NCBI RefSeq assembly: GCF_023149035.1 | Contig: NZ_JAHXMY010000002.1 | Span: 620,001-684,000, forward strand | Source: Microbacterium sp. EYE_78 | Lineage (GTDB): Bacteria > Actinomycetota > Actinomycetes > Actinomycetales > Microbacteriaceae | DNA length: 64,000 nucleotides | Direction: 5' to 3' | The notes under the pieces: model-generated | The model's database searches: none | What the model saw: the letters and a program-made list of their open reading frames with translations, nothing else | Told to the model about the DNA's origin: nothing | In this document: one piece after another, positions 39,279 through 48,980 of the stretch | Position numbering within the stretch: position 1 is the stretch's first letter | Layout: every line of letters begins with the position of its first letter | Program-made: the position numbers and the translations under genes

Positions 39279-40562
39279 GTGCCCTCCGTGAACCCGCCGC
39301 GCGGCATGCGCGACTTCCTCCCCGCCGACAAGGCCCGCCGTGAGCGTGTGCTCGCCGTCATCCGCGACCGCTACCGCGCGCACGGATTCGACGAGATCGA
39401 GACGCCCGTCGTCGAAGACTACGAGCGCCTGCACGCGGGCATCGGCGGCGACAACGAGAAGCTCGCCTTCAACGTCCTGCGCCGCGGGCTCGACGCGGAC
39501 GCGATCCGGGATGCCGCGGACGACCCGGCCGCGCTGTCGGACCTCGGCTTGCGCTACGACCTGACCGTCCCGCTGGCCCGCTTCTACGCGACCAACCGCG
39601 GCCAGCTCCCCTCGGTGTTCCGCGCCATCCAGATCGCTCCCGTGTGGCGCGCCGAGCGCCCGCAGAAGGGGCGCTACCGCCAATTCGTGCAGTGCGACAT
39701 CGACATCATCGGCGACGCGACCTCGCGTGCCGAGGTCGAGCTGCTCGTCGCGAGCCTCGACGTGCTCGACGCGCTGGGCCTCGAGGGCGGGACGATCCGC
39801 ATCAACGACCGGCGCGCCCTGGATGCGATGCTCGCCGTCTTCGGTTTCGCCGAGGCGGACCGCGCCGGGGTCCTCATCACGATCGACAAGCTCGACAAGG
39901 TGGGGCCGGCCGGGGTCGTCGCCGAGCTCCGGGAGCGGGGCGCCGACAAGCGCGCCGTCGAGGCGTTCGAGAGGTACCTGACGCGCCCGCAGACGAAGGA
40001 ATACCTGCCCTTCGGCGAGGCGCACATCCGCAAGGCCCTGCCCGACGGCATCCCCGACGAGGTCGTCGCCGACCTGGCCGGGATCGGGGACGCGGTCGCG
40101 GCAGCGCGAGCGACCACGGACGTCCCGCTGCGCTTCGACCCGTTCCTGGTCCGGGGGATGGGGTACTACACCGGGACGATCTACGAGCTCGCGCACCCGT
40201 CCGTGCCGTACTCGCTGGGCGGCGGCGGCCGCTACGACGGCATGATCGGTCGGTTCCTGGGGCAGGACGTCCCTGCGGCCGGCTTCTCGATCGGCTTCGA
40301 GCGGCTCGTGGACCTCGTCGACGCGCAGACGGATGCCGCGGCATCCGCCGTCGTCCTCATCGCCGACCGCGATGTCAGCGTCGCGCAGCTCGCCGGCCTC
40401 AAGGCGGCACTCGTGGCGCGGGGGGCGCGCGTGCGGCTGGAGCAGCGGACGAAGAACCTGAAGGGGCTGCTGGAGCGGTCCGCCGCGGACGGGTACACGT
40501 CCTTCGCGACCGTGACGGCGGAGACGACCGCCGACTCGCTCGAGCCGCGTCCTCTGTCGTGA
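39279..40562 (+). CDS. hisS: Histidyl-tRNA synthetase
   Basis: 427 residues. It charges tRNA-His. Class II motifs are seen: the start NPPRGMRDFLPADKARRERV, LRYDLTVPLARFYA and GRYRQFVQCDIDIIGD (motif 2), and GMGYYTGTIYELAHP with GGGGRYDGMIG (motif 3 region); a C-terminal anticodon-binding domain is present. LRYDLTVPLARF and QCDIDIIG resemble the eukaryotic/archaeal-like branch rather than the ordinary bacterial HisRS, whose motif 2 reads LRPEGT. It may be a transferred or alternative type. Only this copy is visible; whether a second exists is unknown. Confidence 0.93.
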   Translation: MPSVNPPRGMRDFLPADKARRERVLAVIRDRYRAHGFDEIETPVVEDYERLHAGIGGDNEKLAFNVLRRGLDADAIRDAADDPAALSDLGLRYDLTVPLARFYATNRGQLPSVFRAIQIAPVWRAERPQKGRYRQFVQCDIDIIGDATSRAEVELLVASLDVLDALGLEGGTIRINDRRALDAMLAVFGFAEADRAGVLITIDKLDKVGPAGVVAELRERGADKRAVEAFERYLTRPQTKEYLPFGEAHIRKALPDGIPDEVVADLAGIGDAVAAARATTDVPLRFDPFLVRGMGYYTGTIYELAHPSVPYSLGGGGRYDGMIGRFLGQDVPAAGFSIGFERLVDLVDAQTDAAASAVVLIADRDVSVAQLAGLKAALVARGARVRLEQRTKNLKGLLERSAADGYTSFATVTAETTADSLEPRPLS

Positions 40563-40593
40563 CCCCGCGCGCCGCTGCTAGCGTGCGAGCATC

Positions 40594-41046
40594 ATGACGC
40601 TCCACGTGCACACGGTGCTGCCCCGGAACGGGCCCGCGACCGCGATCGAGCTGACCGACGAGCAGGTCGAGGAGCTCGGCGGCGGCAAGCGCGCGGCCCT
40701 CCGCGTGACGATCGCCGGACGCACGGCGCGCCTGCGTCTCGGCGTGATGGCGGGGAAAAACCTCATCGGGATGTCCAAGGCCGCCCGAGCCGAGCTCGGC
40801 GTCGAGATCGGGGACGAGGTCGACGCCGCGATCGAGCTGGATGTCGACGAGCGCGCTGTCGACGTGCCGAACGATCTCGCGGTCGCGCTGGACGCCGAGC
40901 CGCAGGTGCGCGCAGCATTCGACGCGCTCGCGCCGTCCCGGCGCAAGGAGATGGCGCGGTCGGTCGCCGACGCGAAGCGTCCCGAGACGCGGGAGAAGCG
41001 CATCGCCGCCGCGGTCGACGCACTCCGGGCCCCGGCGACCAACTGA
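40594..41046 (+). CDS. YdeI/OmpD-associated-like protein (DUF1905 plus bacteriocin-protection domain)
   Basis: 150 residues. The first ~85 residues form a DUF1905 beta-barrel (AIELTDEQVEELGGGKRAALRVTIAG, GEEIG-like VEIGDEVDAAIELD). The end carries the YdeI/OmdA helix pair with FDALAPSRRKEMARSVADAK and PETREKRIAAAVDAL. Homologues are linked to resistance to polymyxin or bacteriocins, but the mechanism is not established, and the role here is inferred from family only. TAGCGT is 9 bases before the ATG, longer than the 6-7 bases usual in this window. Confidence 0.85.
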   Translation: MTLHVHTVLPRNGPATAIELTDEQVEELGGGKRAALRVTIAGRTARLRLGVMAGKNLIGMSKAARAELGVEIGDEVDAAIELDVDERAVDVPNDLAVALDAEPQVRAAFDALAPSRRKEMARSVADAKRPETREKRIAAAVDALRAPATN

Positions 41047-41089
41047 CGGGCGTCACCGGCTGTTCACCGGATCGGTGTCGGGTGGTGCC

Positions 41090-41956
41090 ATGCCGAACCG
41101 CGCCATCACCCGCCCGCTCCTGCTGACCGCCGTCGCGGCGGGCCTCGCGATCGCGGGTGCGCGCGCCGGGCTCGACCGGCAGGCGGCGATCGCACGTCGA
41201 CGCATCGGCAAGCCGCTCGGCGAGGACGCCGTCGACGCCGACCGGGTCTGGCGTGCGGGGCAGCCGGGCGATCCTGTGGACCTCCTGCTGGTCGGCGACT
41301 CGATCGCTGCGGGTCTGGGTGCGACGCGGCGGAAGGACACGCTCGGCGGCCGCCTCGCGAAAGCCCTCGCCGGGCACCTCGGCCGGCCGGTGCGTCTGCG
41401 GACCGCAGCCGTCGTGGGCGCGGAGTCGTCGGACCTCGCGGCGCAGCTGGACGGACTGCCTCGGGACTACCGCCCCGACGTGGTGGTCATCATCGTCGGC
41501 GGCAACGATGTGACGCATCGCGTGCCCGTCGCCGCCGCGACGGCGGCGCTGCGTGCGGCGATCGATCGGATGCGGGGCGTCGGCGCAGCGGTCGTCGTCG
41601 GCACCTGCCCGGATCTGGGCGCGCTCCGCGCGGTCCCGCAGCCGCTGCGGGGCATCGGGTCGCGTCTGTCGCGGCAGCTGGCCGAGGCGCAGGCTGCGCA
41701 GGCGTCGCAGGCGGGTGCGCGCGTGGTGTCGCTCCGGCGCGCGGTCGGACCGTTCTTCCACATCGATCCGGACGGCATGTTCAGCCTCGACCGGTTCCAC
41801 CCGAGCGCACTGGGCTACCGGCGGACGGCCGAAGCGCTCCTTCCTGCGGTGGTCGACGCGCTCAGCGACGGTCGCGGCGACGCCGCAGCGCCCGGTAGCC
41901 CGCGCCGACCAGGAGCACACCGACACCCGCCGGCACCGACGGCCACGGCAGGGTGA
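41090..41956 (+). CDS. SGNH/GDSL-type esterase or lipase, N-terminally anchored
   Basis: 288 residues. A hydrophobic stretch near the N-terminus (LLLTAVAAGLAIAGA) is a signal anchor or signal peptide. The four SGNH blocks are seen: VGDSIAAGLGA (nucleophile Ser), a Gly in the VVGAESSDLA region, GGNDVTH (Asn) and DRFHPSALGY (Asp and His). It probably hydrolyses an ester outside the membrane; the substrate is unknown. The last ~30 residues are Pro/Arg/Ala-rich and overlap the convergent permease by 95 bases, so this tail may be only tolerated antisense sequence of the other gene. Confidence 0.85.
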   Translation: MPNRAITRPLLLTAVAAGLAIAGARAGLDRQAAIARRRIGKPLGEDAVDADRVWRAGQPGDPVDLLLVGDSIAAGLGATRRKDTLGGRLAKALAGHLGRPVRLRTAAVVGAESSDLAAQLDGLPRDYRPDVVVIIVGGNDVTHRVPVAAATAALRAAIDRMRGVGAAVVVGTCPDLGALRAVPQPLRGIGSRLSRQLAEAQAAQASQAGARVVSLRRAVGPFFHIDPDGMFSLDRFHPSALGYRRTAEALLPAVVDALSDGRGDAAAPGSPRRPGAHRHPPAPTATAG

Positions 41957-43109
41957 CGATCAGCGCTGCGCAGCCCACCCCTCCGACGATCTGCAGCCAG
42001 CGCGGATACCGCCGCGCCGACCCGCGCTGCCGGAAGGCCGCGATGTTCGCGACGAGGTAGTACAGCAGGACGCCGAACGACGAGAACCCGATGGCGCCGC
42101 GGATGTCGCCGAGCGCGCAGACGACGACCACGACGCCGACGACGACGATCTCGGCGCGGTGCGGCACCTGCCGACGCGGATGCACCGCAGCGAGCGGGCG
42201 GGGGAGGTCGCCTTCGCGTGCCATCGCGAACACGGTGCGACCGATGCCCGCGATCAGGGCGAGGAGGGCGCCGAGGGATGCCGCTGCCGCCCCGATGCGG
42301 ACCACGGGGACGGCGGCATCCCATCCCGCGGCCTGCACGGTCGCCGCCAGGGGGGCGTCCGACGCGGCCAGGCCGCCGGGGCCCAGCGCGGCGAGGGCGA
42401 GCACGCCGAGGATCGCGTAGACCGCGAAGGCGATGGAGAAAGCGATGACGATCGCTCGCGGGATGGTGCGAGCGGGGTCGCGCACCTCCTCGCCGAGCGT
42501 GGCGATGCGCGCGTAGCCGGCGAAGGCGAAGAACAGCAGGCCCGCCGCCTGGAGGACGCCGAGCGGCCCGTGGGCGAGGATGCCGTCGCCCCAGATGCGG
42601 TCCGGATCGAACGCCGTGGCGCCGGCGACGGCGACCACGGTCAGCGCGAGCAAGGTGACCAGGAGCAGGATCCGGGCCAGCCGAGCGGTCCGCGTGATGC
42701 CGAAGAGGTTCACCGTTCCGAGCAGCAGGACGGCGACGATCGCGGTGGGGCGTTCCCACCCGGCCGGCGCGATATAGGCGGCGACCGTGAGCGCCATCGC
42801 GGCACAGCTGGCCGTTTTGCCGATGACGAATCCCCACCCCGCCAGGAAACCCCACCACGGTCCGAGCTCCGAGCGGCCGTAGGCGTAGACACCGCCCGAG
42901 GTCGGATGCACGGCGGCGAGCTGCGCCGTCGACGTCGCGTTGCCGAGGGCGACGATACCGGCGAGGAGCAGGGCGACGACGATGCCCGAGCCCGCCGCTG
43001 CCGCCGCCGGGGCGAAGGCGGAGAACACCCCGGCCCCGATCATCGCGGCAAGTCCGATGGCGACGGCATCCCGGAGTCCGAGCCGGCGGGACAGAGCGGG
43101 GGAGGTCAC
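41862..43109 (-). CDS. APC-superfamily amino acid permease
   Basis: 415 residues with about 12 hydrophobic spans. The opening LGLRDAVAIGLAAMIGAGVFS and the middle FFAFAGYARIATLGEEVRDPARTIPRAI are typical of the amino acid/polyamine/organocation family. The substrate cannot be told. It differs from the ArcD-like protein 5 kb away and is not a close duplicate. The GTG start at 43109 follows TAGCCT at 7 bases. A longer in-frame start lies upstream of that box and is less likely. The 3' end overlaps the SGNH gene. Confidence 0.88.
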   Translation of the reverse strand: MTSPALSRRLGLRDAVAIGLAAMIGAGVFSAFAPAAAAAGSGIVVALLLAGIVALGNATSTAQLAAVHPTSGGVYAYGRSELGPWWGFLAGWGFVIGKTASCAAMALTVAAYIAPAGWERPTAIVAVLLLGTVNLFGITRTARLARILLLVTLLALTVVAVAGATAFDPDRIWGDGILAHGPLGVLQAAGLLFFAFAGYARIATLGEEVRDPARTIPRAIVIAFSIAFAVYAILGVLALAALGPGGLAASDAPLAATVQAAGWDAAVPVVRIGAAAASLGALLALIAGIGRTVFAMAREGDLPRPLAAVHPRRQVPHRAEIVVVGVVVVVCALGDIRGAIGFSSFGVLLYYLVANIAAFRQRGSARRYPRWLQIVGGVGCAALIVTLPWPSVPAGVGVLLVGAGYRALRRRRDRR

Positions 43110-43116
43110 GGCCGGA

Positions 43117-43122
43117 AGGCTA
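43117..43122 (-). promoter_or_regulatory. Candidate -10 box, leaderless promoter of the second permease
   Basis: On the minus strand, TAGCCT is followed by TCCGGCC and the GTG at 43109 (7-base spacing). It is divergent from the GntR control region 30 bases away. Confidence 0.5.
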
Positions 43123-43153
43123 ACGCACGGAGGAAAACGCCGTAATTCCATAG

Positions 43154-43171
43154 TTATAGTTGCGCTATAAT
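43154..43171 (+). promoter_or_regulatory. GntR operator overlapping a perfect TATAAT box
   Basis: TTATAG (43154-43159) and CTATAA (43165-43170) form a perfect inverted repeat with a 5-base spacer. The second arm overlaps TATAAT (43166-43171), which ends 6 bases before the GntR ATG. This is a notable AT-rich island (about 43142-43175) in GC-rich DNA. A GntR dimer bound here would cover the -10 box, fitting autorepression. Confidence 0.7.
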
Positions 43172-43177
43172 TACTGC

Positions 43178-43534
43178 ATGCTCATCCGTGTCGACTCCCA
43201 GAGCGCGCAACCGCTGTTCGCGCAGATCGCCGGTGCGGTACGTGCGGAGATCATCGCCGGTCGCGTCGTCGAAGGCGAACGACTGCCGGCTGCCCGAGAC
43301 GTCGCCGAGGCGCTACGGGTGAATCTCCACACCGTCCTCCACGCCTACCAGGATCTCCGCGACGAAGGTCTCGTCGATCTGCGGCGGGGCCGCGGCGCCG
43401 TCGTCACCGCCGCCGGCGGGGCGCTGGCCCACCTGCGCGCCGACATCGACCGCCTCGTCCGCGCCGCGCGCGCCGCCGGCATCTCGCCCGACACCCTCTC
43501 CGCCCTCGTCAAGGAGGCCGCCCGTGACCACTGA
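43178..43534 (+). CDS. GntR-family regulator, YtrA subfamily
   Basis: 118 residues. The N-terminal winged helix has PLFAQIAGAVRAEIIAGRVVEGERLPAARDVAEALRVN, and the short C-terminal two-helix tail without an effector domain marks the YtrA type. YtrA regulators usually repress adjacent membrane-protein genes by binding an operator at their own promoter, as the inverted repeat just upstream suggests. The ATG at 43178 is chosen because TATAAT ends 6 bases before it. It overlaps the membrane protein gene by 11 bases, so the two form an operon. Confidence 0.92.
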   Translation: MLIRVDSQSAQPLFAQIAGAVRAEIIAGRVVEGERLPAARDVAEALRVNLHTVLHAYQDLRDEGLVDLRRGRGAVVTAAGGALAHLRADIDRLVRAARAAGISPDTLSALVKEAARDH

Positions 43535-44537
43535 CATCCTGCGAACCGTCCGTCGGCGTTTCACCGTCGCAGGGCTGCTCCTGCCCGCCGCGATCGTCGC
43601 GGCATCCGTCCTGCTGCAGGTGGTGCTCCTGCCGCGGGTCCCCGCCGTCGTCGCCACCCACTGGTCCTGGGACGGCGTCGCCGACGGCTTCAGCCCGGCC
43701 TGGACCGTCCCGCTGGCCACGACCCTGCTGGGCCTCGGTCTGCCGGTGCTCCTGTTCGCGACGTGCATCGGTGCGCTCCGCCGGGGCGACCACGGGTCGA
43801 CCTTCCGTGTCCTCGGCGGCGTCGCGCTCGGGGTCGCCGTGCTGGTCGCGTCCCTCGGTGCGACGACCATCGCGTTGCAGACCGGCTCCACCGACGCGTC
43901 CCAGAGCGCGCTCCCGACGCTGCTGATCCCGGCGCTCCTGGGTGCGGCGACGCTGGCGGGCATCGGCGGGTGGGGATTCCAGCCGCACGTCCCGTGGCGA
44001 CCCACGCCGTCCGCAGTCGTGCCGACGGTGCCGATCACACCGGGTGAGCGCGTCGTGTGGATGCAGCGGGCCGTCCTCGCCCGCTCCGGTCGGATCCTCC
44101 TGCTCAGCACGGTTGCGCTCACGGCGCTGACCGTGGTCGCGCTGCTCACCACGGGGAGCGCCGTCGCCACCTGGATCGGTGTCGCGGCCACCGCGGTGCT
44201 CGCCCTGTCGGTGCTGGCGAACACCCGTTTCCACGTCCGGGTGGACCCGGACGGCCTGCTCGTCACCTCCGCACTGGGGTGGCCTCGCGTGCACGTGCCC
44301 CTCGCCGAGGTGGCCTCGGCAGAGGTCGTCCAGGTCGCCCCGATGGCCGAGTTCGGCGGCTGGGGACTGCGCTGGGGCCCCGACGGCCGCTTCGGTGTCG
44401 TCCTCCGGGCGGGCGAGGGGCTGCTCGTGCGCCGGCGCGACGGCCGATCCGTGACGGTGACGGTCGATGACGCGGCCACGGCGGCGGGCCTCCTGTGCGC
44501 CTACGCGGCGTTGACGCCCGGCGCGGCACGCGATTGA
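43524..44537 (+). CDS. DUF1648-containing membrane protein
   Basis: 337 residues. The first ~60 residues match DUF1648 (LPRVPAVVATHWSWDGVADGFSP), followed by several spans, with about six hydrophobic segments in all. A soluble C-terminal region (about 245-337) starts FHVRVDPDGLLVTSALGWPRVHVPLAEV and may be a PH-like domain. SdpI-type proteins share the DUF1648 part and give immunity to a toxin, but this protein lacks the rest of SdpI. It is the likely target of the overlapping GntR repressor. AAGGAGG is 9 bases before the GTG. Confidence 0.85.
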   Translation: MTTDILRTVRRRFTVAGLLLPAAIVAASVLLQVVLLPRVPAVVATHWSWDGVADGFSPAWTVPLATTLLGLGLPVLLFATCIGALRRGDHGSTFRVLGGVALGVAVLVASLGATTIALQTGSTDASQSALPTLLIPALLGAATLAGIGGWGFQPHVPWRPTPSAVVPTVPITPGERVVWMQRAVLARSGRILLLSTVALTALTVVALLTTGSAVATWIGVAATAVLALSVLANTRFHVRVDPDGLLVTSALGWPRVHVPLAEVASAEVVQVAPMAEFGGWGLRWGPDGRFGVVLRAGEGLLVRRRDGRSVTVTVDDAATAAGLLCAYAALTPGAARD

Positions 44538-44545
44538 GTGGCCGA

Positions 44546-46586
<2,041 letters not shown>

Positions 46587-46623
46587 GGCCGGAGCGCGCA
46601 CCGCACGCAGATCGACGAACGAG

Positions 46624-46657
46624 AGGGGGAGCCGTGGACCGACCGACGGCTCCCCCT
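46624..46657 (+). terminator. Hairpin after eno that encloses the divIC start
   Basis: AGGGGGAGCCGT (46624-46635) pairs perfectly with ACGGCTCCCCCT (46646-46657), loop 10 bases. It looks like the eno terminator, but the left arm contains the GGGGGAG ribosome-binding site and the first bases of the GTG start (46634) of divIC. Formation would stop or mask divIC translation. Confidence 0.65.
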
Positions 46658-47128
46658 TCTCGTTCCCGCTCTTCGGACGCCGCGGCATCCGGTCACCGGC
46701 GGGTCGACGTCAGCGACTGGGTCGGGGGCGTGCGGCTGAGTGGGTTCATGGGGATCATGCTCGGACTCGTGGTCCTCGCCGCCTTCGTGCTGGTGCCGAC
46801 GGTCGGGACCTACGTCGAACAGCGCCAGCAGATCGCCGCACTGCAGCACGACGTGCAGGCCACGCAGGAGGAGATCGACGCGCTGACGACGGAGCGGGAG
46901 CAGTGGCGCGATGAGGCGTACATCGTCGCGCAGGCTCGCGAGCGGCTCTACTACCGCAAGCCCGGTGAGGTCGTCTATCTGGTCGCCGACGACCTCCCCG
47001 CGGACACGATCACGCCCGAGGATCGACCGGTCAGCAAGGACGTCCAGGAGACCCGCACCGACTGGATGACGCAACTGCTGCGCTCCGTGACCGAGGCGGG
47101 CCTCGCGCGGACGGTCTCACCCGGCTGA
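46634..47128 (+). CDS. DivIC/FtsB-family septum formation protein
   Basis: 164 residues. A Pro/Ser/Arg-rich cytosolic N-terminus (about 1-38), one membrane span (SGFMGIMLGLVVLAAFVLVPT), then an external coiled coil (about 60-95) and the YYRKPGEVVYLV segment that ends the FtsB/DivIC domain. It belongs to the FtsQ-FtsB-FtsL bridge of the divisome. The position after eno is conserved in Gram-positives. GTG at 46634 has a strong but hairpin-embedded ribosome-binding site. Confidence 0.9.
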   Translation: MDRPTAPPSRSRSSDAAASGHRRVDVSDWVGGVRLSGFMGIMLGLVVLAAFVLVPTVGTYVEQRQQIAALQHDVQATQEEIDALTTEREQWRDEAYIVAQARERLYYRKPGEVVYLVADDLPADTITPEDRPVSKDVQETRTDWMTQLLRSVTEAGLARTVSPG

Positions 47129-47155
47129 CGTCCAGACCGGCGCGGATGCGGCCGG

Positions 47156-47161
47156 TACCCT
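47156..47161 (+). promoter_or_regulatory. Candidate -10 box, leaderless promoter of the DUF501 gene
   Basis: TACCCT is followed by TGAGCG and the GTG at 47168 (6-base spacing). Confidence 0.5.
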
Positions 47162-47167
47162 TGAGCG

Positions 47168-47686
47168 GTGCCCCACCCGACACTCACGCCCGCCACCCCT
47201 GCCGACCACGACACCATGCGTGCGCAGCTCGGGCGGCCGATGCGCGGCGTCATCGGGATCGCGGCCCGCTGCGTGTGCGGCAACCCGACCGTCGTGGCGA
47301 CCGAGCCGCGGCTGCCGGACGGCACGCCCTTCCCCACGTTCTATTACCTCACCCATCCCGGTGCGACGGCCGCGATGTCGGCGCTGGAAGCCACCCAGGT
47401 GATGCGCGAATTCGCCGAGCTGCTGGAGACCGATGAGGAGGTCGCTGCGCAGTACGCCGAGGCGCACCGCGCCTACCTCGACGACCGGGAGGTCCACGGC
47501 GAGGTCGCCGAGATCGCAGGCATCTCGGCGGGCGGCATGCCGACGCGCGTGAAGTGCCTCCACGCGCTCGCGGCCCACTCGCTCGCGGCAGGGCCAGGCG
47601 TCAACCCGATCGGCGACCTCGCCCTGCGCCGCGGTGACTGGTCGCCCGAGCGCTGCACGTGCGCGGATCCGGGGTCCCGCGGATGA
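47168..47686 (+). CDS. DUF501 protein
   Basis: 172 residues, cytosolic. Recognised by ARCVCGNPTVVATEPRLPDGTPFPTFYYLT and MPTRVKCLHALAAHSLAAGPGVNPIGD, which carry conserved Cys and His residues that could bind a metal. Function is unknown, but the gene nearly always follows divIC in actinobacteria, often before an exopolyphosphatase gene. Here the follower is a subtilase whose ATG overlaps the stop (ATGA at 47683-47686). Confidence 0.9.
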   Translation: MPHPTLTPATPADHDTMRAQLGRPMRGVIGIAARCVCGNPTVVATEPRLPDGTPFPTFYYLTHPGATAAMSALEATQVMREFAELLETDEEVAAQYAEAHRAYLDDREVHGEVAEIAGISAGGMPTRVKCLHALAAHSLAAGPGVNPIGDLALRRGDWSPERCTCADPGSRG

Positions 47687-48960
47687 GACCCGCCCGCGGG
47701 GCTGTGGCGGCGGCGCTCATCACCGCGAGCGCGCTGCTGTCCGCGGCGACGCCGGCGCCTTCCGCGCCCGCGGTCGACCCCGTCCGCAACATGGAGTACT
47801 GGCTCGACGAGTACGGGGTCACCGACGCCTGGAAGACCACGAAGGGCGAGGGGACGACCATCGCGGTCATCGACACCGGGGTCGGCCGCGGCCCTCGCGA
47901 GCTCGATGGGGCGGTCGTCGGCGGTGCGGACTTCTCGGGTGTCGGCACCCCGGACGGGCGCACCCCGATCGGCGACGGCGACGCCGATCACGGCTCATGG
48001 GTCGCATCCCTCGCCGCCGGGCGGGGGACCGGCTCCGGGAAGGGGATGGTGGGTGTCGCGCCTGAAGCGGATCTGCTCTCCCTGTCCATCGGGTTCGGGA
48101 AGGATGCCACCGTCCCGTTCGTCGATCAGGTCGCCGAAGCGATCCGCTGGGCGGTGGATCACGGCGCCGACGTCATCAACCTCTCGTTCACCACCAACAC
48201 GCTGGATTGGGATCGGTCCTGGGACGACGCCTTCCTCTACGCCTTCGATCACGATGCGGTGGTGATCGTCGCCGCGGGCAATCGCGAGAGTGGCACCGAA
48301 GAAGTCGGCGCACCCGCCACGATTCCGGGCGTCCTCACGGTGGGCGGCGTCGACCGCGACCGGCGTGCCAGCAACTCGGCGTCGACCCAGGGCATCACGA
48401 TCGGCGTCTCCGCGCCCAGCGAGGAACTCCTGGGCGTGTCCGCGAACGGCGACCTGGTCGTCTGGGAGGGCACGAGCGGCGCCGCGCCCATCGTCGCCGG
48501 GATCGCCGCGCTGGTCAGGGCGGCACATCCCGACCTGGATGCCGCGAATGTCATCAACCGGATCGTCTCGACGGCGACGAAGCCCGCACGCGCGAAGTCC
48601 ACGCCGGATGTGCTCTACGGGTACGGCCTGGTCGATGCCGCCGCCGCCGTGACCCGCCCGGTCGCGATCGTCGAGGAGAACCCGATGGGCGATCTGCGGG
48701 AGTGGATACGCCTGTATCGACGCGCGGAGTCCACGCCGGCCCCGAGTCCCACGCCGACACCGGTCACGGTGGCGCCTCTGCCCGAGGCCGAACCGCCGAG
48801 CGGCGGGCAATCCGCCCTCCTCCCGAGTCCCGAGACGCTGCGATACGGTACGGTGCCGCTCGTGGTCCTGAGCCTGGGGACTATACTGATCGTGCTCGGG
48901 GTCACCGCTGCTGCCCGGCGCATCCGATCGGCGCGCACCCCGCGACCGCCGAGCCGTTGA
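47683..48960 (+). CDS. Membrane-anchored subtilisin-like serine protease (S8)
   Basis: 425 residues. A signal peptide of about 30 residues is followed by a protease domain with a complete triad: Asp64 (AVIDTGVG), His103 (DADHGSWVASL) and Ser265 (GTSGAAPIVAG); the oxyanion Asn lies in VAAGNRES. A Pro/Ser/Thr-rich linker leads to one C-terminal span (VPLVVLSLGTILIVLGVTAAA) and a basic tail, so the catalytic part faces outside. The layout resembles mycosins, but no ESX genes are near. It replaces the exopolyphosphatase usually found after DUF501. Confidence 0.92.
   Translation: MRPARGAVAAALITASALLSAATPAPSAPAVDPVRNMEYWLDEYGVTDAWKTTKGEGTTIAVIDTGVGRGPRELDGAVVGGADFSGVGTPDGRTPIGDGDADHGSWVASLAAGRGTGSGKGMVGVAPEADLLSLSIGFGKDATVPFVDQVAEAIRWAVDHGADVINLSFTTNTLDWDRSWDDAFLYAFDHDAVVIVAAGNRESGTEEVGAPATIPGVLTVGGVDRDRRASNSASTQGITIGVSAPSEELLGVSANGDLVVWEGTSGAAPIVAGIAALVRAAHPDLDAANVINRIVSTATKPARAKSTPDVLYGYGLVDAAAAVTRPVAIVEENPMGDLREWIRLYRRAESTPAPSPTPTPVTVAPLPEAEPPSGGQSALLPSPETLRYGTVPLVVLSLGTILIVLGVTAAARRIRSARTPRPPSR
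48882..48887 (+). promoter_or_regulatory. Possible -10 box for ndh inside the subtilase 3' end
   Basis: TATACT is unusually close to consensus for this GC-rich DNA and lies about 95 bases before the ndh GTG. It sits in the codons of the C-terminal membrane span, so it may be chance. Confidence 0.35.
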
Positions 48961-48980
48961 ATCAAGGAGTTCTTCCGACC

